Part shown: positions 1-11,257 of the stretch, piece after piece
Layout of the letters: each line of letters starts with the position of its first letter
How positions within the stretch are numbered: the first letter of the stretch is position 1
Notes under the pieces: generated by a model
The model's database searches: none
What the model was told of the DNA's origin: nothing
Seen by the model: only the letters and a program-made list of their open reading frames with translations
Made by a program: the position numbers and the translations under genes
NCBI RefSeq assembly: GCF_042186555.1
Contig: NC_133332.1
Location: 210,011,609 to 210,075,608, forward strand
Reading direction: 5' to 3'
DNA length: 64,000 nucleotides
Source of the DNA: Aquarana catesbeiana
Taxonomy: Eukaryota; Chordata; Amphibia; Anura; Ranidae

Positions 1-195
1 TTTTTTTATATTGCAAAAGATAAATAACGCAGAGTTGATCAAAAGAAAGCTCTATTTGTGGGGGGAAAAAATATATAAATTTTATTTGGGTACAGCGTTG
101 CTTGACTGCGCAATTGTCAGTTAAAGTAACTCGGTGTCGTATCGCGAAAAATGGCCTGGCCATGAAGGGGGGTAAATCTTCTAGAATTTAAGTGG
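1..195 (-). mobile_element. piggyBac-like TTAA element, terminal fragment cut by window edge
   Basis: Read on the minus strand this matches the left part of the element at 812-2047: the stretch around 'aaagctctatttgtggg' and the 'gcgcaattgtca' segment recur there in inverse orientation. It ends in AAGTGG followed by TTAA (196-199), the same terminus as its relatives. No coding capacity is visible. Assignment to the piggyBac group is inferred from the shared terminus and from the zinc-finger remnant in the related element at 2641-7798. Confidence 0.65.
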
Positions 196-212
196 TTAAA
201 AGAGAGCATTAA

Positions 213-807
213 AGTGGATGTAAACCCAATGTCATCCTTTCTAAACTACTGCCAAAGGGGTTATCTATAAGGATATTTCTGCCTCCTGCATGTATCTTTA
301 CCTGTCAAATGTCTCCCCTCTGTCTGTTATTAGACCCGAAAAACTGCATATTCTGTGGGTGGGTCTGGAGCTCGGTGGGTGGAGTCGTGATGTCAGTAGA
401 CTCCCCGCCCACCTCTACACTCCCCTTGTCAATATGCATTTTCTCCTGTGTATTTCTTACACTGAACTTCTGCTATGATCTCTAACATCCAGTGAAAAGA
501 CAGGAAAGTAACCACATGACTTCAGCATGCCAAATCATGGTGAGGGGTGGAATAGCCAATCCTTGCAGAGCTGCTGAAGAAAGGAGTGAGGGAGGGAATT
601 AAAAAATAATGCATGTTTTAGGCTGTCACTCACAGCAAGGAGGAGGATTTGACAAAGTTTTTCTCAGTTTGTCAAGATTTTTCTCACTGAACAATAAGAG
701 GATTGCTCAGAGATGGATTAACTCTGTGTGGCAAGACTGGGCTCAAATGATAGGAAATCTTATACTCTACAGTATATAAAAAAAAAAAATTCGGGTTTAC
801 ATCCACT
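213..807. mobile_element. TTAA-flanked MITE (AGTGGATGTAAACCC termini)
   Basis: The 595-bp segment starts AGTGGATGTAAACCC and ends GGGTTTACATCCACT, a 15-bp perfect terminal inverted repeat, with TTAA on both sides (209-212 and 808-811). That is the signature of a non-autonomous TTAA-targeting DNA transposon (piggyBac or Kolobok type). The interior is non-coding. The right TTAA is shared with the next element, which starts at 812. Confidence 0.8.
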
Positions 808-811
808 TTAA

Positions 812-2047
812 CCACTTCAATACAGGGCACTTAGACACCTTCCTGCCCAGACCAAGTTTCAGCTTTTAGTGCTGTCGCAGTTTGAATGACAATTGCACGG
901 TCATGCTACACTGTACCCAAACTAAATTTTTATCATTTTGTTCCCACAAATAGAGCTTTCTTTTGGTGGTATTTGATCATCTCTGCGGTTTTTATTTTTT
1001 GCTAAACAAATAAAGACCAAAAATTTTGAAAAAAATAAAAGTTTTGTTTCTGTTAAAAAAAATTGTAAATAAGTAAGTTTTCTCTTTCACTGATGGGCAC
1101 TGATAAGGCGGCACTGACAGGCACTGATACGGTAGCACCGATGAGGTGGCACCAATGAGCGGGCACTGACGATGGGCACTGATACGGTAGCACCGATGAG
1201 GTGGCACCAATGAGCGGGCACTGACGATGGGCACTGGTAGGCAGGACTGATGGGTGGCACTCATATGCAGCACTGATGGGCACTGATAGGTGGCACTGAT
1301 GGGCACTGATGGGTGGCACTGGTTGGCACTGATGGGCACTGATAGGCGACACTGATGGGCAATGAAAGGCGGCACTGCTGGGCACTGATAGGATGGCGCT
1401 GATAGGCGGCACTGCTGGGCACTGATAGGCGGCAGTGATGGGCACTGATATGTGGCACTGATACGCGGCACTGATATGAGGCACTGATGGGCATCCCTGG
1501 TGGCACTGGCAGTGGTAGGCATTGAAGTGGGCACTGATTGGCAGCTGCCTGGGCACAGATTGGCAGCTGCCTTGGCACACAGTGGCATTTCCCTAGTGGT
1601 CTAGGGGCATACCTGGTGGTCCAGTGTGGATCGCGTCCCTGGTGGTCCTGGGTGGCTTCCCTGGTGGTCCTGGGTAGGATCCGAGGGGGGCTGTGCTGAT
1701 AAACAATCAGCACAGACCCCCCTGTCAGGAGAGCAGCCGATCGGCTCTCCTCTACTCGCGTCTGTCAGACGCGAGTGAGGAAAAGCCGATCACCGGCTCT
1801 TTCTATTTACATCGTGATCAGCAGTGATTGGACATGGCTGATCACGTGGTAAAGAGTCTGCGTCAGACTCTTTACCTAGATCGGTGCTGCGGGGTGTCAG
1901 GCTGACACACCGCAACAACGATCGCCGTGATGCGCGCCCCCGGGGGCGCGCAGCGGCTCAATATCCTGCGGACGTCATATGACGTCCAGTCAGGATTTTG
2001 AAACCACTTTGCCGCCGTCATTCTGCTATATGGCGGGCGGCAAGTGG
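812..2047 (+). mobile_element. piggyBac-like non-autonomous TTAA element with internal minisatellite
   Basis: It begins CCACTTCAATAC after TTAA (808-811) and ends GGCAAGTGG before TTAA (2048-2051). The left ~200 bp (motifs 'caattgcacggtcatg' and 'cacaaatagagctttctttt') recurs in the elements at 1-195, 2641, 8908 and 29721, so this is one dispersed family. The middle is the degenerate array listed separately. The right part is GC-rich and contains GACGTCATATGACGTC. No transposase is present. Apparent ORFs on the minus strand only read through the tandem array. Confidence 0.7.
1088..1590. repeat. Degenerate minisatellite, GGCACTGAT units
   Basis: A long run of ~10-23-bp units built on GGGCACTGATAGG / GGTGGCACTGAT lies inside the TTAA element. 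It includes a longer local duplication of about 69 bp (units near 1112 and 1181). A shorter relative of the array occurs in the related element at 9130-9220, so the array belongs to the family rather than to this site. Confidence 0.8.
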
Positions 2048-2051
2048 TTAA

Positions 2052-2208
2052 GAAAGGAGTGGGAGGAGCTGAGAGCATCAGTGGGGGACTCCAGAAGAGT
2101 AAGTTCGGGGCTGCTCTGGGCAAAACCATTGCACTGAGCAGGTAAACATACCATGTTTATTGTTACAAAAAAAAAAGGAACTTTACAATCCATTTTAATT
2201 TTTGTAGT
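2052..2208. mobile_element. Right-hand end of a TTAA MITE (33.2-kb type)
   Basis: The stretch resembles 33420-33564: 'gactccagaagag', then 'ctgctctgggcaaaaccatt', a poly-A run and a terminal 'ctttacaatccattttaa'. It is therefore the right half of the MITE family that is complete at 33193-33564. The left half is not recognisable next to it. Confidence 0.5.
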
Positions 2209-3099
2209 ATAGTCCCAGCCTGTGCTTCTTTTCTCTAGTAAATTTGGGCCTAGGCATGCTCATTACAAATGTCCTGTCTCTTAATTCTTAATGACAGCTG
2301 GATAGAAATTGAGCAGTTTTTTTGCATTGGTGATGAGCAGAATGGCCACAGCGAACTACTAACGAATTTCTATCTGCCAATAAAAGTAGGCCCACCATTT
2401 GATGAAAAAGCATGTGTTGCTGCTAAAGCTACCTGCGAGGGGGGGGGGGGGAAATAAAAACCTTCCTTTTTTTTTTTTTTTTTTTTCTTTCGCTGGTGCT
2501 GTATGTAGGCCAAGGTAATTGTAAAGGTAAAATCAATTTCACCCCCAAATATGCCAGTGTACCCTGAGCTTGTGCGTGAAATTTCTACTTTCTGTAACAC
2601 AATGTACAGCTCTAAAGCATCCCTCAAGCATGCTGTTTAACCACTTGAGCCCCGGACCATTATGCTGCCTAAGGACCAGAGGTCTTTTTCCAATTTGGCA
2701 CTGCGTCGCTTTAACTGCTAATTGCGCGGTCATGCAATGCTGTACCCAAACGAAATTTGCGTCCTTTTCTTCCCACAAATAGAGCTTTCTTTTGATGGTA
2801 TTTGATCACCTCTGCGGTTTTTATTTTTTGCGCTATAAACGGAAAAAGACCGAAAATTTTGAAAAAAAATGATATTTTCTACTTTTTGTTATAAAAAAAA
2901 TCCAATAAACTAAATTTTAGTCATACATTTAGGCCAAAATGTATTCGGCCACATGTCTTTGGTAAAAAAAATGTCAATAAGCGTATATTTATTGGTTTGC
3001 GCAAAAGTTATAGCGTCTACAAACTAGGGTACATTTTCTGGAATTTACACAGCTTTTAGTTTATGACTGCCTATGTCATTTCTTAAGGTGCTAAAATGG

Positions 3100-3996
3100 C
3101 AGGGCAGTACAAAACCCCCACAAATGACCCCATTTTGGAAAGTAGACACCCCAAGGAAATTGCTGAGAGGCATGTTGAACCCATTGAATATTTATTTTTT
3201 TTGTCCCAAGTGATTGAAAAATGACAAAAAAAAAAAAATATTTACAAAAAGTTGTCACTAAATGATATATTGCTCACACAGGCCATGGGCCTATGTGGAA
3301 TTGCACCCCAAAATACATTCAGCTGCTTCTCCTGAGTATGGGGATACCACATGTGTGGGACTTTTTGGGAGCCTAGCCGCGTACGGGGCCCCGAAAACCA
3401 ATCACCGCCTTCAGGATTTCTAAGGGTGTAAATTTTTGCTTTCACTCTTCACTGCCTATCACAGTTTCGGAGGCCATGGAATGCCCAGGTGGCACAAACC
3501 CCCCCCAAATGACCCCATTTTGGAAAGTAGACACCCCAAGCTATTTGCTGAGAGGCATGGTGAGTATTTTGCAGCTCTCATTTGTTTTTGAAAATGAAGA
3601 AAGACAAGAAAAAACATTTTTTTTTTTCTTTTTTCAATTTTCAAAACTTTGTGACAAAAAGTGAGGTCTGCAAAATACTCACTATACCTCTCAGCAAATA
3701 GCTTGGGGTGTCTACTTTCCAAAATGGGGTCATTTGGGGGGGTTTTGTGCCACCTGGGCATTCCATGGCCTCCGAAACTGTGATAGGCAGTGAAGAGTGA
3801 AATCAAAAATTCACGCCCTTAGAAAGCCTGAAGGCGGTGCTTGGTTTTCGGGGTCCCGTACGCGGCTAGGCTCCCAAAAAGTCTCACACATGTGGTATCC
3901 CCGTACTCAGGAGAAGCAGCAGAATGTATTTTGGGGTGTAATTTCACATATTCCCATGGCATGTTTGAGCAATATATCATTTAGTGACAACTTTGT

Positions 3997-4032
<36 letters not shown>

Positions 4033-4165
4033 TCTCTTTCCCGCAACTTGTGTCGCAATATAAAATATTCCATGGACTCGACATGCCTCTCAGCAAATAG
4101 CTTGGGGTGTCTACTTTCCAAAATGGGGTCATTTGGGGGGGTTTTGAACTGTCCTGGCATTTTAT
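3100..4165. repeat. ~1-kb inverted duplication (palindrome)
   Basis: Left arm about 3100-3585 and right arm about 3655-4165 are near reverse complements around a T-rich centre near 3620. A module beginning 'caaatgaccccattttgg' occurs four times, at ~3121 and ~3507 on plus and at ~3705 and ~4098 on minus. Apparent ORFs here are arm shadows. A ~29-nt A run lies near 4000-4028. Confidence 0.85.
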
Positions 4166-5711
4166 GCACAACATTTAGAAGCTTATGTCACACATCACCC
4201 ACTCTTCTAACCACTTGAAGACAAAGCCCTTTCTGACACTTATTGTTTACATGAAAAAGTTTTTTTTTTTTTGCAAAAAAATTACTTTGAACCCCCAAAC
4301 ATTATATATTTTTTTAAAGCAAATGCCCTACAGATTAAAATGGTGGGTGTTTCATTTTTTTTTTTCACACAGTAATTGCGCAGCGATTTTTCAAACGCAT
4401 TTTTTGGGGAAAAAACACACTTTTTTAAATTTTAATGCACTAAAACACACTATATTGCCCAAATGTTTGATGAAATAAAAAAGATGATCTTAGGCCGAGT
4501 ACATGGATACCAAACATGACATGCTTTAAAATTGCGCACAAACGTGCAGTGGCAACAAAATAAATACATGTTTAAAAGCCTTCAAAAGCCTTTACAGGTT
4601 ACCACTTTAGATTTACAGAGGAGGTCTACTGGAAAAATTACTGCACTCGATCTGGCCTTCGCGGTGATACCTCACATGCATGGTGCAATTGCTGTTTACA
4701 TATGACGCCAGACCGCCGCTTGCGTTCAGGGGTGCTTTTTTTTTTTTTTTCTTTATTATTTTTTTGCTTTTTTAATCTTACTTTTAAACTGTTCCTTTCA
4801 TATTTTTTTTTTTAATCATTTTTATTGTTATCTCGGGGAATGTAAATATCCCCTATGATAGCAATAGGTAGTGACAGGTACTCTTTTTTGAAAAAATTGT
4901 GGTCTATTAGACCCTAGATCTCTCCTCTGCCCTCAAAGCATCTGACCACACCAAGATCGGTGTGATAAAATGCTTCCCCAATTTCCCAATGGCGCTATTT
5001 ACATCCGGCGAAATCTAAGTCATGAAATACTCGTAGCTTCCGGTTTCTTAGGCCATAGAGATGTTTGGAGCCACTGTGGTCTCTGATCAGCTCTATGGTC
5101 AGCTGGCTGAATCACCGGCTGCATTCTCAGGTTCCCTGTTGAGACAGGAGAGCCAGAGAAAAACACGGAAGACGGTGGGGGTGGGGGGGGCATTCCCTCC
5201 CACGGCTTGTAAAGGCAGTCTAGAGGCTAATTAGCCACTAGGATTGCTTTTACATGAAAGCCGACCGCTGGCTGAAAAGAATGATACCAAGATGATACCT
5301 AAACCTGCAAGCATCATTCTGGTATAACCACTCAAAGTCGTGAATGGCGTACCTGAAGACAAAAAAATGGTTAACAATGGTTAACAATAAAGCACAGTAA
5401 ACAGTAAAGTATAAATAATTACACACCTGAAAAACAAACATGATAAAACATAATAACAATAACAATAAAACATTGCAGAATAGAATACAGTAAAAAAGAG
5501 CAGAACAATAGAGAGAGAGAATAGAGAGAGAGAGAACAATAAAACGACAACTATTTTTTTTTTTATTTCATATTTTTTTTTTTTTTTACACTTTTTTTGT
5601 AACTAACTTTTATAACGGTAACCGGTTCCAGGTTCGGGTCTCTCAAAATGCGATGGCATCTTGGGAGACCCTGTGAAAGTGTGCCTAGTCTGTGCAATGC
5701 TGTACTCTACG

Positions 5712-6101
5712 CTAATACTCAACTAGTGAATGGTAGCGTTCAAAACATTCACCAATGCAAAGACCAGGATTGTCAGGACAGGAGGGACAATAATAGCGGG
5801 TGTCACGCCTATATCCGCGCTTGCTGCAGACACAACATCTTTTTTGGGGGGTTCGCTGGGTAGGGGTACTCGAGAGGACATAAAGAAAATGCCTCTCATG
5901 CAGCCGACTGCATTTGGTTGGGGATGTGAATGGGGGAAGTATGGGCGCTGCAGAAGCGGTGGGTTCCCAATTAGGATTGGCGAATGCAGCAGGAAGGGCA
6001 TTATGGGCACGACGGGCCTGTGTTTGTCTTTTTGGTGGCAGCGGGACACTACTTGTGCTTGCCACCTCACCAGCTTGAACTGCACTTATGGGACTCGCCA
6101 C
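5712..6101 (-). pseudogene. piggyBac transposase C-terminal zinc-finger remnant
   Basis: The minus-strand frame encodes a Cys-rich tail with C-x2-C, C-x2-C, C-x3-C and a following His, seen as RCCVC, YYCPSC and PGLCIGECFERYH (5730-5840). This is the signature of the C-terminal cysteine-rich domain of piggyBac-type transposases (PGBD4-like), which binds DNA near the transposon ends. Upstream residues (Ala/Pro/Ser-rich) resemble the linker that normally precedes it. The frame opens only at a GTG, and the catalytic DDD core expected upstream is replaced by tandem repeat sequence. It is therefore a truncated fossil. Its value is that it identifies this TTAA family as piggyBac. A chance match is unlikely given the ordered Cys/His spacing. 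Confidence 0.75.
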
Positions 6102-6162
6102 GTCACCACGTGTTACTGCAGTGCTGGTTTGACTACGACCGGGGTGTACTAGGCCGCTGGCG

Positions 6163-7135
6163 CTTGCCAGTTCCCCAAAACGCTACCAAAAAACTGTTAG
6201 CGATCGCAGGGATCAGGCCTGACTCTGCGAACGCTGCAGTTATGCGTTTAGTGTTTTGTAAGTGACAGTGATCGATCGATACTGCACTTGGGTGGGCTGG
6301 GCCGGGCGGAGGGGCAAAACGCAGGTGCTAGCAGGTATCTGGGCTGATCCCGCTAACACTGCGTTTTTGGGAACCCTAAACTGCTGGTGACGCTAGTATA
6401 GATCTGATCGGATCAGATATTGATGCGATCAGATACTATACCACTAAGGGAGGTGTACGGTGCGTGCGTGGGTGTTAGCGGTACTGGCGCTAACCTGACG
6501 CTGCCTGGGGCTGGTGCTTGCCAGTTCACCAAAACGCTACAAAAAAAACTGTTAGCGATCGCAGGGATCAGGCCTGACTCTGCGAACGCTGCAGTTATGC
6601 GTTTAGTGTTCTGTAAGTGACAGTGATCGATCGATACTGCACTTGGGTGCGCTGGGCTGGGCCGGGCGGAGGGGCAAAACGCAGGTGCTAGCAGGTATCT
6701 GGGCTGATCCCGCTAACACTGCGTTTTTGGGAACCCTAAACTGCTGGTGACGCTAGTATAGATCTGATCGGATCAGATATTGATCCGTTCAGATACTATA
6801 CCACTAAGGGAGGTGTACGGTGCGTGCGTGGGTGTTAGCGGTACTGGCGCTAACCTGACGCTGCCTGGGGCTGGTGCTTGCCAGTTCACCAAAATGCTAC
6901 CAAAAAAACTGTTAGCAATCGCAGGGATCAGGCCTGACTCTGCGAACGCTGCAGTTATGCGTTTAGTGCCTTGTAAGTGACAGTGATCGATCGATACTGC
7001 ACTTGGGTGGGCTGGGCGGAGGGGCAAAACGCAGGTGCTAGCAGGTATCTGGGCTGATCCCGCTAACACTGCGTTTTTGGGAACCCTAAACTGCTGGGGA
7101 CGCTAGTATAGATCTGATCGGATCAGATATTGATC
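6163..7135. repeat. ~354-360-bp tandem repeat, three copies (last partial)
   Basis: Units start at about 6163, 6517 and 6877 with 'cttgccagtt'. They share 'tgatcgatcgatactgcac', 'ggtatctgggctgatcccgc' and 'gatctgatcggatcagat'. Copies differ by few substitutions and short indels, so duplication post-dates most decay. The repeated 66-codon frames in each unit are by-products with no recognised product. Confidence 0.9.
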
Positions 7136-7364
7136 CGAACCTAAATATTTACCTCACTAACTAGCGTCACCAGCGACACTAATACAGCGATCACAAAAAT
7201 GATCGCTTAGCGACACTGGTGACGGGGTGATCAAGGGGTTAAAACTTTATTAGGGGGGGTTAGGGGGGTACCCTAGACCTACAGGGGGGTAACAGTAACT
7301 GCTAACACAGTAACTGTCACAAACTGACACAGCAGTAATCAGAAAAAAAAAAAAAAAACTGCTG

Positions 7365-7470
7365 GTGTCAGTTTGTGACGGGGGGGGGGGGGGGGGGGGT
7401 GATTGGGGGGGGGATCGGGGTGTAATGTGTGCCTGGCATGTTCTACTGTGTGTGTGTGTGTGTGTTGGTG
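7365..7470. repeat. Poly-G tract and (GT)n microsatellite
   Basis: A G run from about 7380 to 7400 is followed by a second G run (7405-7412) and by (TG)n at about 7447-7465. All lie inside the right arm of the TTAA element. Confidence 0.85.
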
Positions 7471-7802
7471 CACTCACTCACATGTCGTCTCTCCTCGGGC
7501 CGGAACGGAAACTACCGACCCGAGGGGAGATTACATCACTTCCTTTGCTGCTGTTTAGCATACAGCAGCAAAGGAGTGTTCCCATTGGCCGGCGGCGATC
7601 GCGAGGGGGGGGCCACGAACGGATGGCCTCCCCCTCGTCTCTGATCGCCGGGGGACAGAACGGGACCGCCTCGGGCGGCGGGGGGGGGGTCCGATCGGAC
7701 CCCCCACCCGCGGAAGGCAAATCACGTACCCTGTACGTGATTTTGCCTGTCCGTGCCGCCTTGCCGACGTACATCGGCGTGAGGCGGTCGTCAAGTGGTT
7801 AA

Positions 7803-8380
7803 AGGATTAAAGTGATTTCCATTGTTTTCCTCAAAGCCGCGTGAAAAGATCCTTATGGTAATTTTAGTTTTAGATTTATTTCTTAATTTATTTTTGAGTT
7901 GGTACATGCCTCCCATGGCAGTGCCCAGCTTCCCATGCCTTTTTACTTACAGTAGTTTGCCTTTTAGTCCCAATCTTGAAATTTACCAAGTAGTTTCACA
8001 CCTCATAGCCTTCATTGGGATTCACCCTAAAGAAAAAGTACAGCCAAAGCTTGTTTTGCACTCCAGTGATCCGTTTTCAGCAGACAGCGGGCTGAAGCCC
8101 GCTGACATCAAAGACCCGTTCCACCCTGCTCAGCCTCTCAGAAAGCCACAGAGTGCCTGAGCCAGCTGCTTCTCGCCCCCTCCACAGCCCAGCACTCCAG
8201 TGAGGGTGGGGGGTGGGGGGGTAGAGAGCAGAGAACTGTGACTGACAATCACCGGCTCTCTGCTCAGGGAGCTGCGAGAACCGAGCGATCAGTGGTGTTC
8301 GCTTACTCAGTTCTCAGCATTGGAGGCGGTGGGGTACAGATGCAGCATCCACCTAGGTAAGTATAATTTTAAAAAAACAA
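7803..8380. other. Non-genic stretch with MITE-like sequence
   Basis: No gene recognised. From about 8030 it carries 'agtacagcc' near one end and 'aaaaagtacagctc' near 8385, around a GC-rich centre with a G run at 8203-8222. This resembles a short dispersed repeat, but no clear target duplication was found. Confidence 0.4.
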
Positions 8381-8384
8381 AAAA

Positions 8385-8900
8385 AAAGTACAGCTCTTTT
8401 TAAGTTTAGGTTCATCAAAATTTGATAAGATTTGCTGAACCCTTGATGAATCAAACTGGGCAGATTCGCTAGTCGCCGAATAAGATGCACATAAATATAT
8501 TCTGCAGATTATTCTTTTACTGACCTCTCGTAATTTACAGATTATTGCTTTCTCCTCTATCTCCTGACAAATACATATGGATACATTGTGCACATGCTGA
8601 TATTTGTTGGTTTTGAAGTGCTGAATGTGATGGTTTTTAGTATTTGTTTGGTTTATGTAACTTTTAGTGCTGACCTTCATTTTGTTCACATAATATATAA
8701 TGACAAATGAAAATGGACTATCAAGATTGGGAAGGTGAATTCTACTGACTGCAGATTTATGACCTCCCACAAAATGAAGCAGGCAGGGAATAATTTTACT
8801 GTAAATCCATAAGGGTACCAAACAAAACAAAGCATGTGGGGTTAAAACTATCACTACTCAATATGGTTGGTGTGTTGCATACAGGAGACTTATTTGCATT
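8385..8900. other. AT-rich, repeat-poor stretch
   Basis: About 500 bp without recognisable transposon termini or tandem repeats. The minus-strand 161-codon frame has no family motif and its composition fits chance in AT-rich DNA. It could be single-copy intergenic or intronic sequence. No function can be assigned. Confidence 0.4.
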
Positions 8901-8907
8901 TTATTAA

Positions 8908-9500
8908 CCACTTGCTTAATGGGCACCTAAACCCCCCTCCTGCCCAGACCAATTTTCAGCTTTTAGCACTGTCACTCTTTGAATGACAATTGCGCGGTCA
9001 TACAACACTGTACCCAAATGAGATTTTTTGTCATTTTATTCCCACAAATAGAACTTTCTTTTGGTGGTATTTGATCACCTCCTGGGTTTTTTATTTTTTA
9101 TTAAAAATATTAAAGACCTTCCCTTGATACTGAACTTGCACTGATGAACTTGCAGTGATAGACAGCACTGCTACGTGGCACTGATTGGCACCACTGGTGG
9201 GCACTGATTCATGGGCACTGGCAGGCACATATGAGGCGGCTTCGCCTCTCCCTGGTCGGGACCGATGTCCCTTCAACAGAAGCCAGTGATCGCTGACAGT
9301 GTGAGAAAAAAAAAAGCCGATTACCGATCTTTTGTTTACATCACGCGGTAAGGGACTAGGATCGACCCCTTACTCCAATCTGTGACTCGGGGTGATCACA
9401 GCGCGCAACCCCTTCAGGGGGGCGTGGCCAGCTTGCAAAGGGGAGGACGTCTATTGACGCCCTCCCGGCAAAGCAGATCTGCGCTGTAGCCATCATTCGG
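8908..9500 (+). mobile_element. piggyBac-like TTAA element, right end truncated
   Basis: TTAA (8904-8907) precedes CCACTTGC. The left module (caattgcgcggtcat; cacaaatagaactttctttt) and a short GGCACTGAT array match the element at 812-2047. The expected AAGTGG-TTAA right terminus is missing. Similarity fades near 9500, just before the foldback at 9553. Confidence 0.65.
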
Positions 9501-9552
9501 CTGGGGACAGGAGGCTGGAGCAGAGAAAGAAGAGGCAGAGGGGAAACATCCA

Positions 9553-9858
9553 ACAGGAGGTGCGCTGTGTTGTGCTCTCCCCTCCTGTCAGAAGAGCGTT
9601 CCTCTACGCTCAGTATACAGCACATGAGACTGGATCGCTCTTACTATATATCGCATTGCACCGTTTTCACACAGAGCCCCCATCCACATTTCCTGCTGCC
9701 GGGAGAAGAACAACCTTTAAGGGAGATGGGGGGGCGTCGTCGGTGTGTGTATACAGCGCAATGCGATATACAGAAAGATACGGTCTCATGTGCTGTATAC
9801 TGAGTGTAGAGGAAGCTCTTCTGACAGGAGGGGAGAGCACAACACCACGCACCTCCTG
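9553..9858. repeat. Foldback / inverted repeat, ~105-bp arms
   Basis: The left arm (about 9553-9630, starting 'acaggaggtg') is the near reverse complement of the right arm (about 9783-9858, ending 'cacctcctgg'). 'Cagtatacagcacatgaga' pairs with 'tctcatgtgctgtatactg'. The central loop also contains shorter partly complementary segments around 'atatcgcattgc'. The related ORFs on both strands are a consequence of this symmetry. Confidence 0.85.
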
Positions 9859-9879
9859 GCTTTGTAGTGGGCTCCCCCT

Positions 9880-10440
9880 GTAAGTTGGATGGGGTGGCTA
9901 TTTGTGTTGGGAAAAGTAATGGCGATTTGGGGAGGGGGATATGTGCTAGGAGGAGGGCTTGGGGGGGGGGGGGGGGGCTGTTGAACCAGGAGAGGGGATG
10001 TTTGTGCTGGGGGGGATTTGGGTAGGGAGGAAGAATGTGTACTTGGAAGGGTAGTTTAGAGGGGGTTGTGCTAAGAGGATTGATTTCTGGGAATTTGTCC
10101 CAGGAGGGGGACTGAAGTAAGAAGATTTGTGCTGGGAGGGGAGATGGGAGGTGGCGGGATTTTGTGCCAGAAGGGTGTGGGGAATTCAGGACTAAAAGGA
10201 GGAATTGGGGGGATTTGGGTGGAGAAGATTTGTGCTAGGATAGAAAGTTTATAGAAGAAAGAGGACGTGTGTTAGGCAGATGTTGTTGTTGTGTGTTTTT
10301 TTTTTTTTTGTTTTGTTTTGTTTGTTTTTTTTGGGTGAGGGAGATTTGTGCTAGGAGGGGGGGGGGGGGTTTCGGGTGGGAAAGAGGATGTGTGCTAGGC
10401 GGGTGATTTTTATTTTTTTGGGGTGAGATTTTGACCAGGA
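9880..10440. repeat. G-rich decayed tandem repeat
   Basis: Irregular units of the form 'gggatttgtgctaggagggg' recur between about 9900 and 10440, with pure G runs at 9961-9977 and 10359-10368. There is no coding content. The plus strand has strong G-quadruplex potential by inspection. Confidence 0.75.
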
Positions 10441-11256
10441 CTCTATGGAGCCAGTTCACATATCTCCACAGCGGGTCCAGTGTGTTTTGCAGAAAAACAC
10501 TGTGCGTCTTTTGGTCTGTTTCAGATTTGAGTTCAGCCCAAAATTCGGCCCGAAATTGGACCCGAAACGGTGAACGGGGACGCACCGGACTCCTGCTGTG
10601 AGCCCATATGCAGCTCATATGTGAACCCAGCCTTAATCAGTAACTTTCTAGTACAGTAGGTAGGACATCCAACATTAGAGGTGATTTATTATTCCAAAGC
10701 AAATACATCTTTGCACATTGCTACTGACTATTATTCCAATGTTTCTCTTCACCCTCAGTTTTTCTCCCTCACTGAGCTAATGTGATCTCAGTGCTGACGG
10801 AGAGGAGCAAGGGAAGGGCAAACAAGAACGCTGTGCAGGCACCTAATGTCCTCCTTATCAACTAATGGCATAATTGGTTGTTAGGACACTGGCGGCTAGA
10901 AGTTTGGAATGGTGTACACTGAAAACCCGTGACTTTGTGTAACTAAAAGGAAGGCTTGATCTACTTGCTGGTTTGTATAAAATGTATGGGAAATTTTATG
11001 GGCATGTTTGCCAAGGCACCCCTGACGAGACCTGAAGGCACCCTGGTTTAAAAAAAAAAATGCTGCTCTAGTGTACAGGGACCATGGTTGTGCACTTGGA
11101 ACAATGTTGTAAAAAATAGAAGGGGGGTGAGCGTCAAGCTATTTTACAGCTTCGATAAAGTGGGCTCTTTTACACAAGCTTTGGTCTCTGAAGAACAATC
11201 CACATTTGGATTGCTCTTCAAAGATTAGTTGACAGACGGTAACGAGGCATTATTTC
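10441..11256. other. Non-genic stretch, no clear element
   Basis: No gene, RNA or transposon terminus recognised. The first 180 bp has CpG-containing low-copy-like sequence (cccgaaacggtg). The rest is ordinary AT-moderate sequence with an A run near 11049. Confidence 0.4.
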
Positions 11257-11257
11257 T

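Larger units (their letters stand above)
2641..7798. mobile_element. Composite ~5.2-kb piggyBac-like TTAA element
   Basis: TTAA (2637-2640) precedes CCACTTGAGCCC and the far end reads TCGTCAAGTGG before TTAA (7799-7802). An internal 'ctaaccacttgaag' at 4207-4220 looks like a second left terminus, so the element may be two fused units. I recall similar dispersed ranid copies that run continuously across this point, but cannot verify this here. Contents in order: the conserved left module, a ~1-kb inverted duplication (3100-4165), AT-rich sequence, a minus-strand piggyBac zinc-finger remnant (5730-5840), a ~360-bp tandem repeat (6163-7135) and a G-rich right arm. The transposase core with its catalytic aspartates is not recognisable, so the copy is non-autonomous. 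Confidence 0.65.

Noticed and set aside
1088..1590. Possible CRISPR-like direct repeats
   Set aside because: Units abut without unique spacers of constant length, and the DNA is vertebrate. It is a minisatellite.
992..1713. Long minus-strand frames rich in Ser, Cys, Pro and Gln
   Set aside because: They read through a degenerate GGCACTGAT minisatellite. Several frames are open at once and there is no domain.
8369..8854. 161-codon minus-strand frame
   Set aside because: AT-rich sequence, no motif, no splice or promoter context; consistent with a chance frame.
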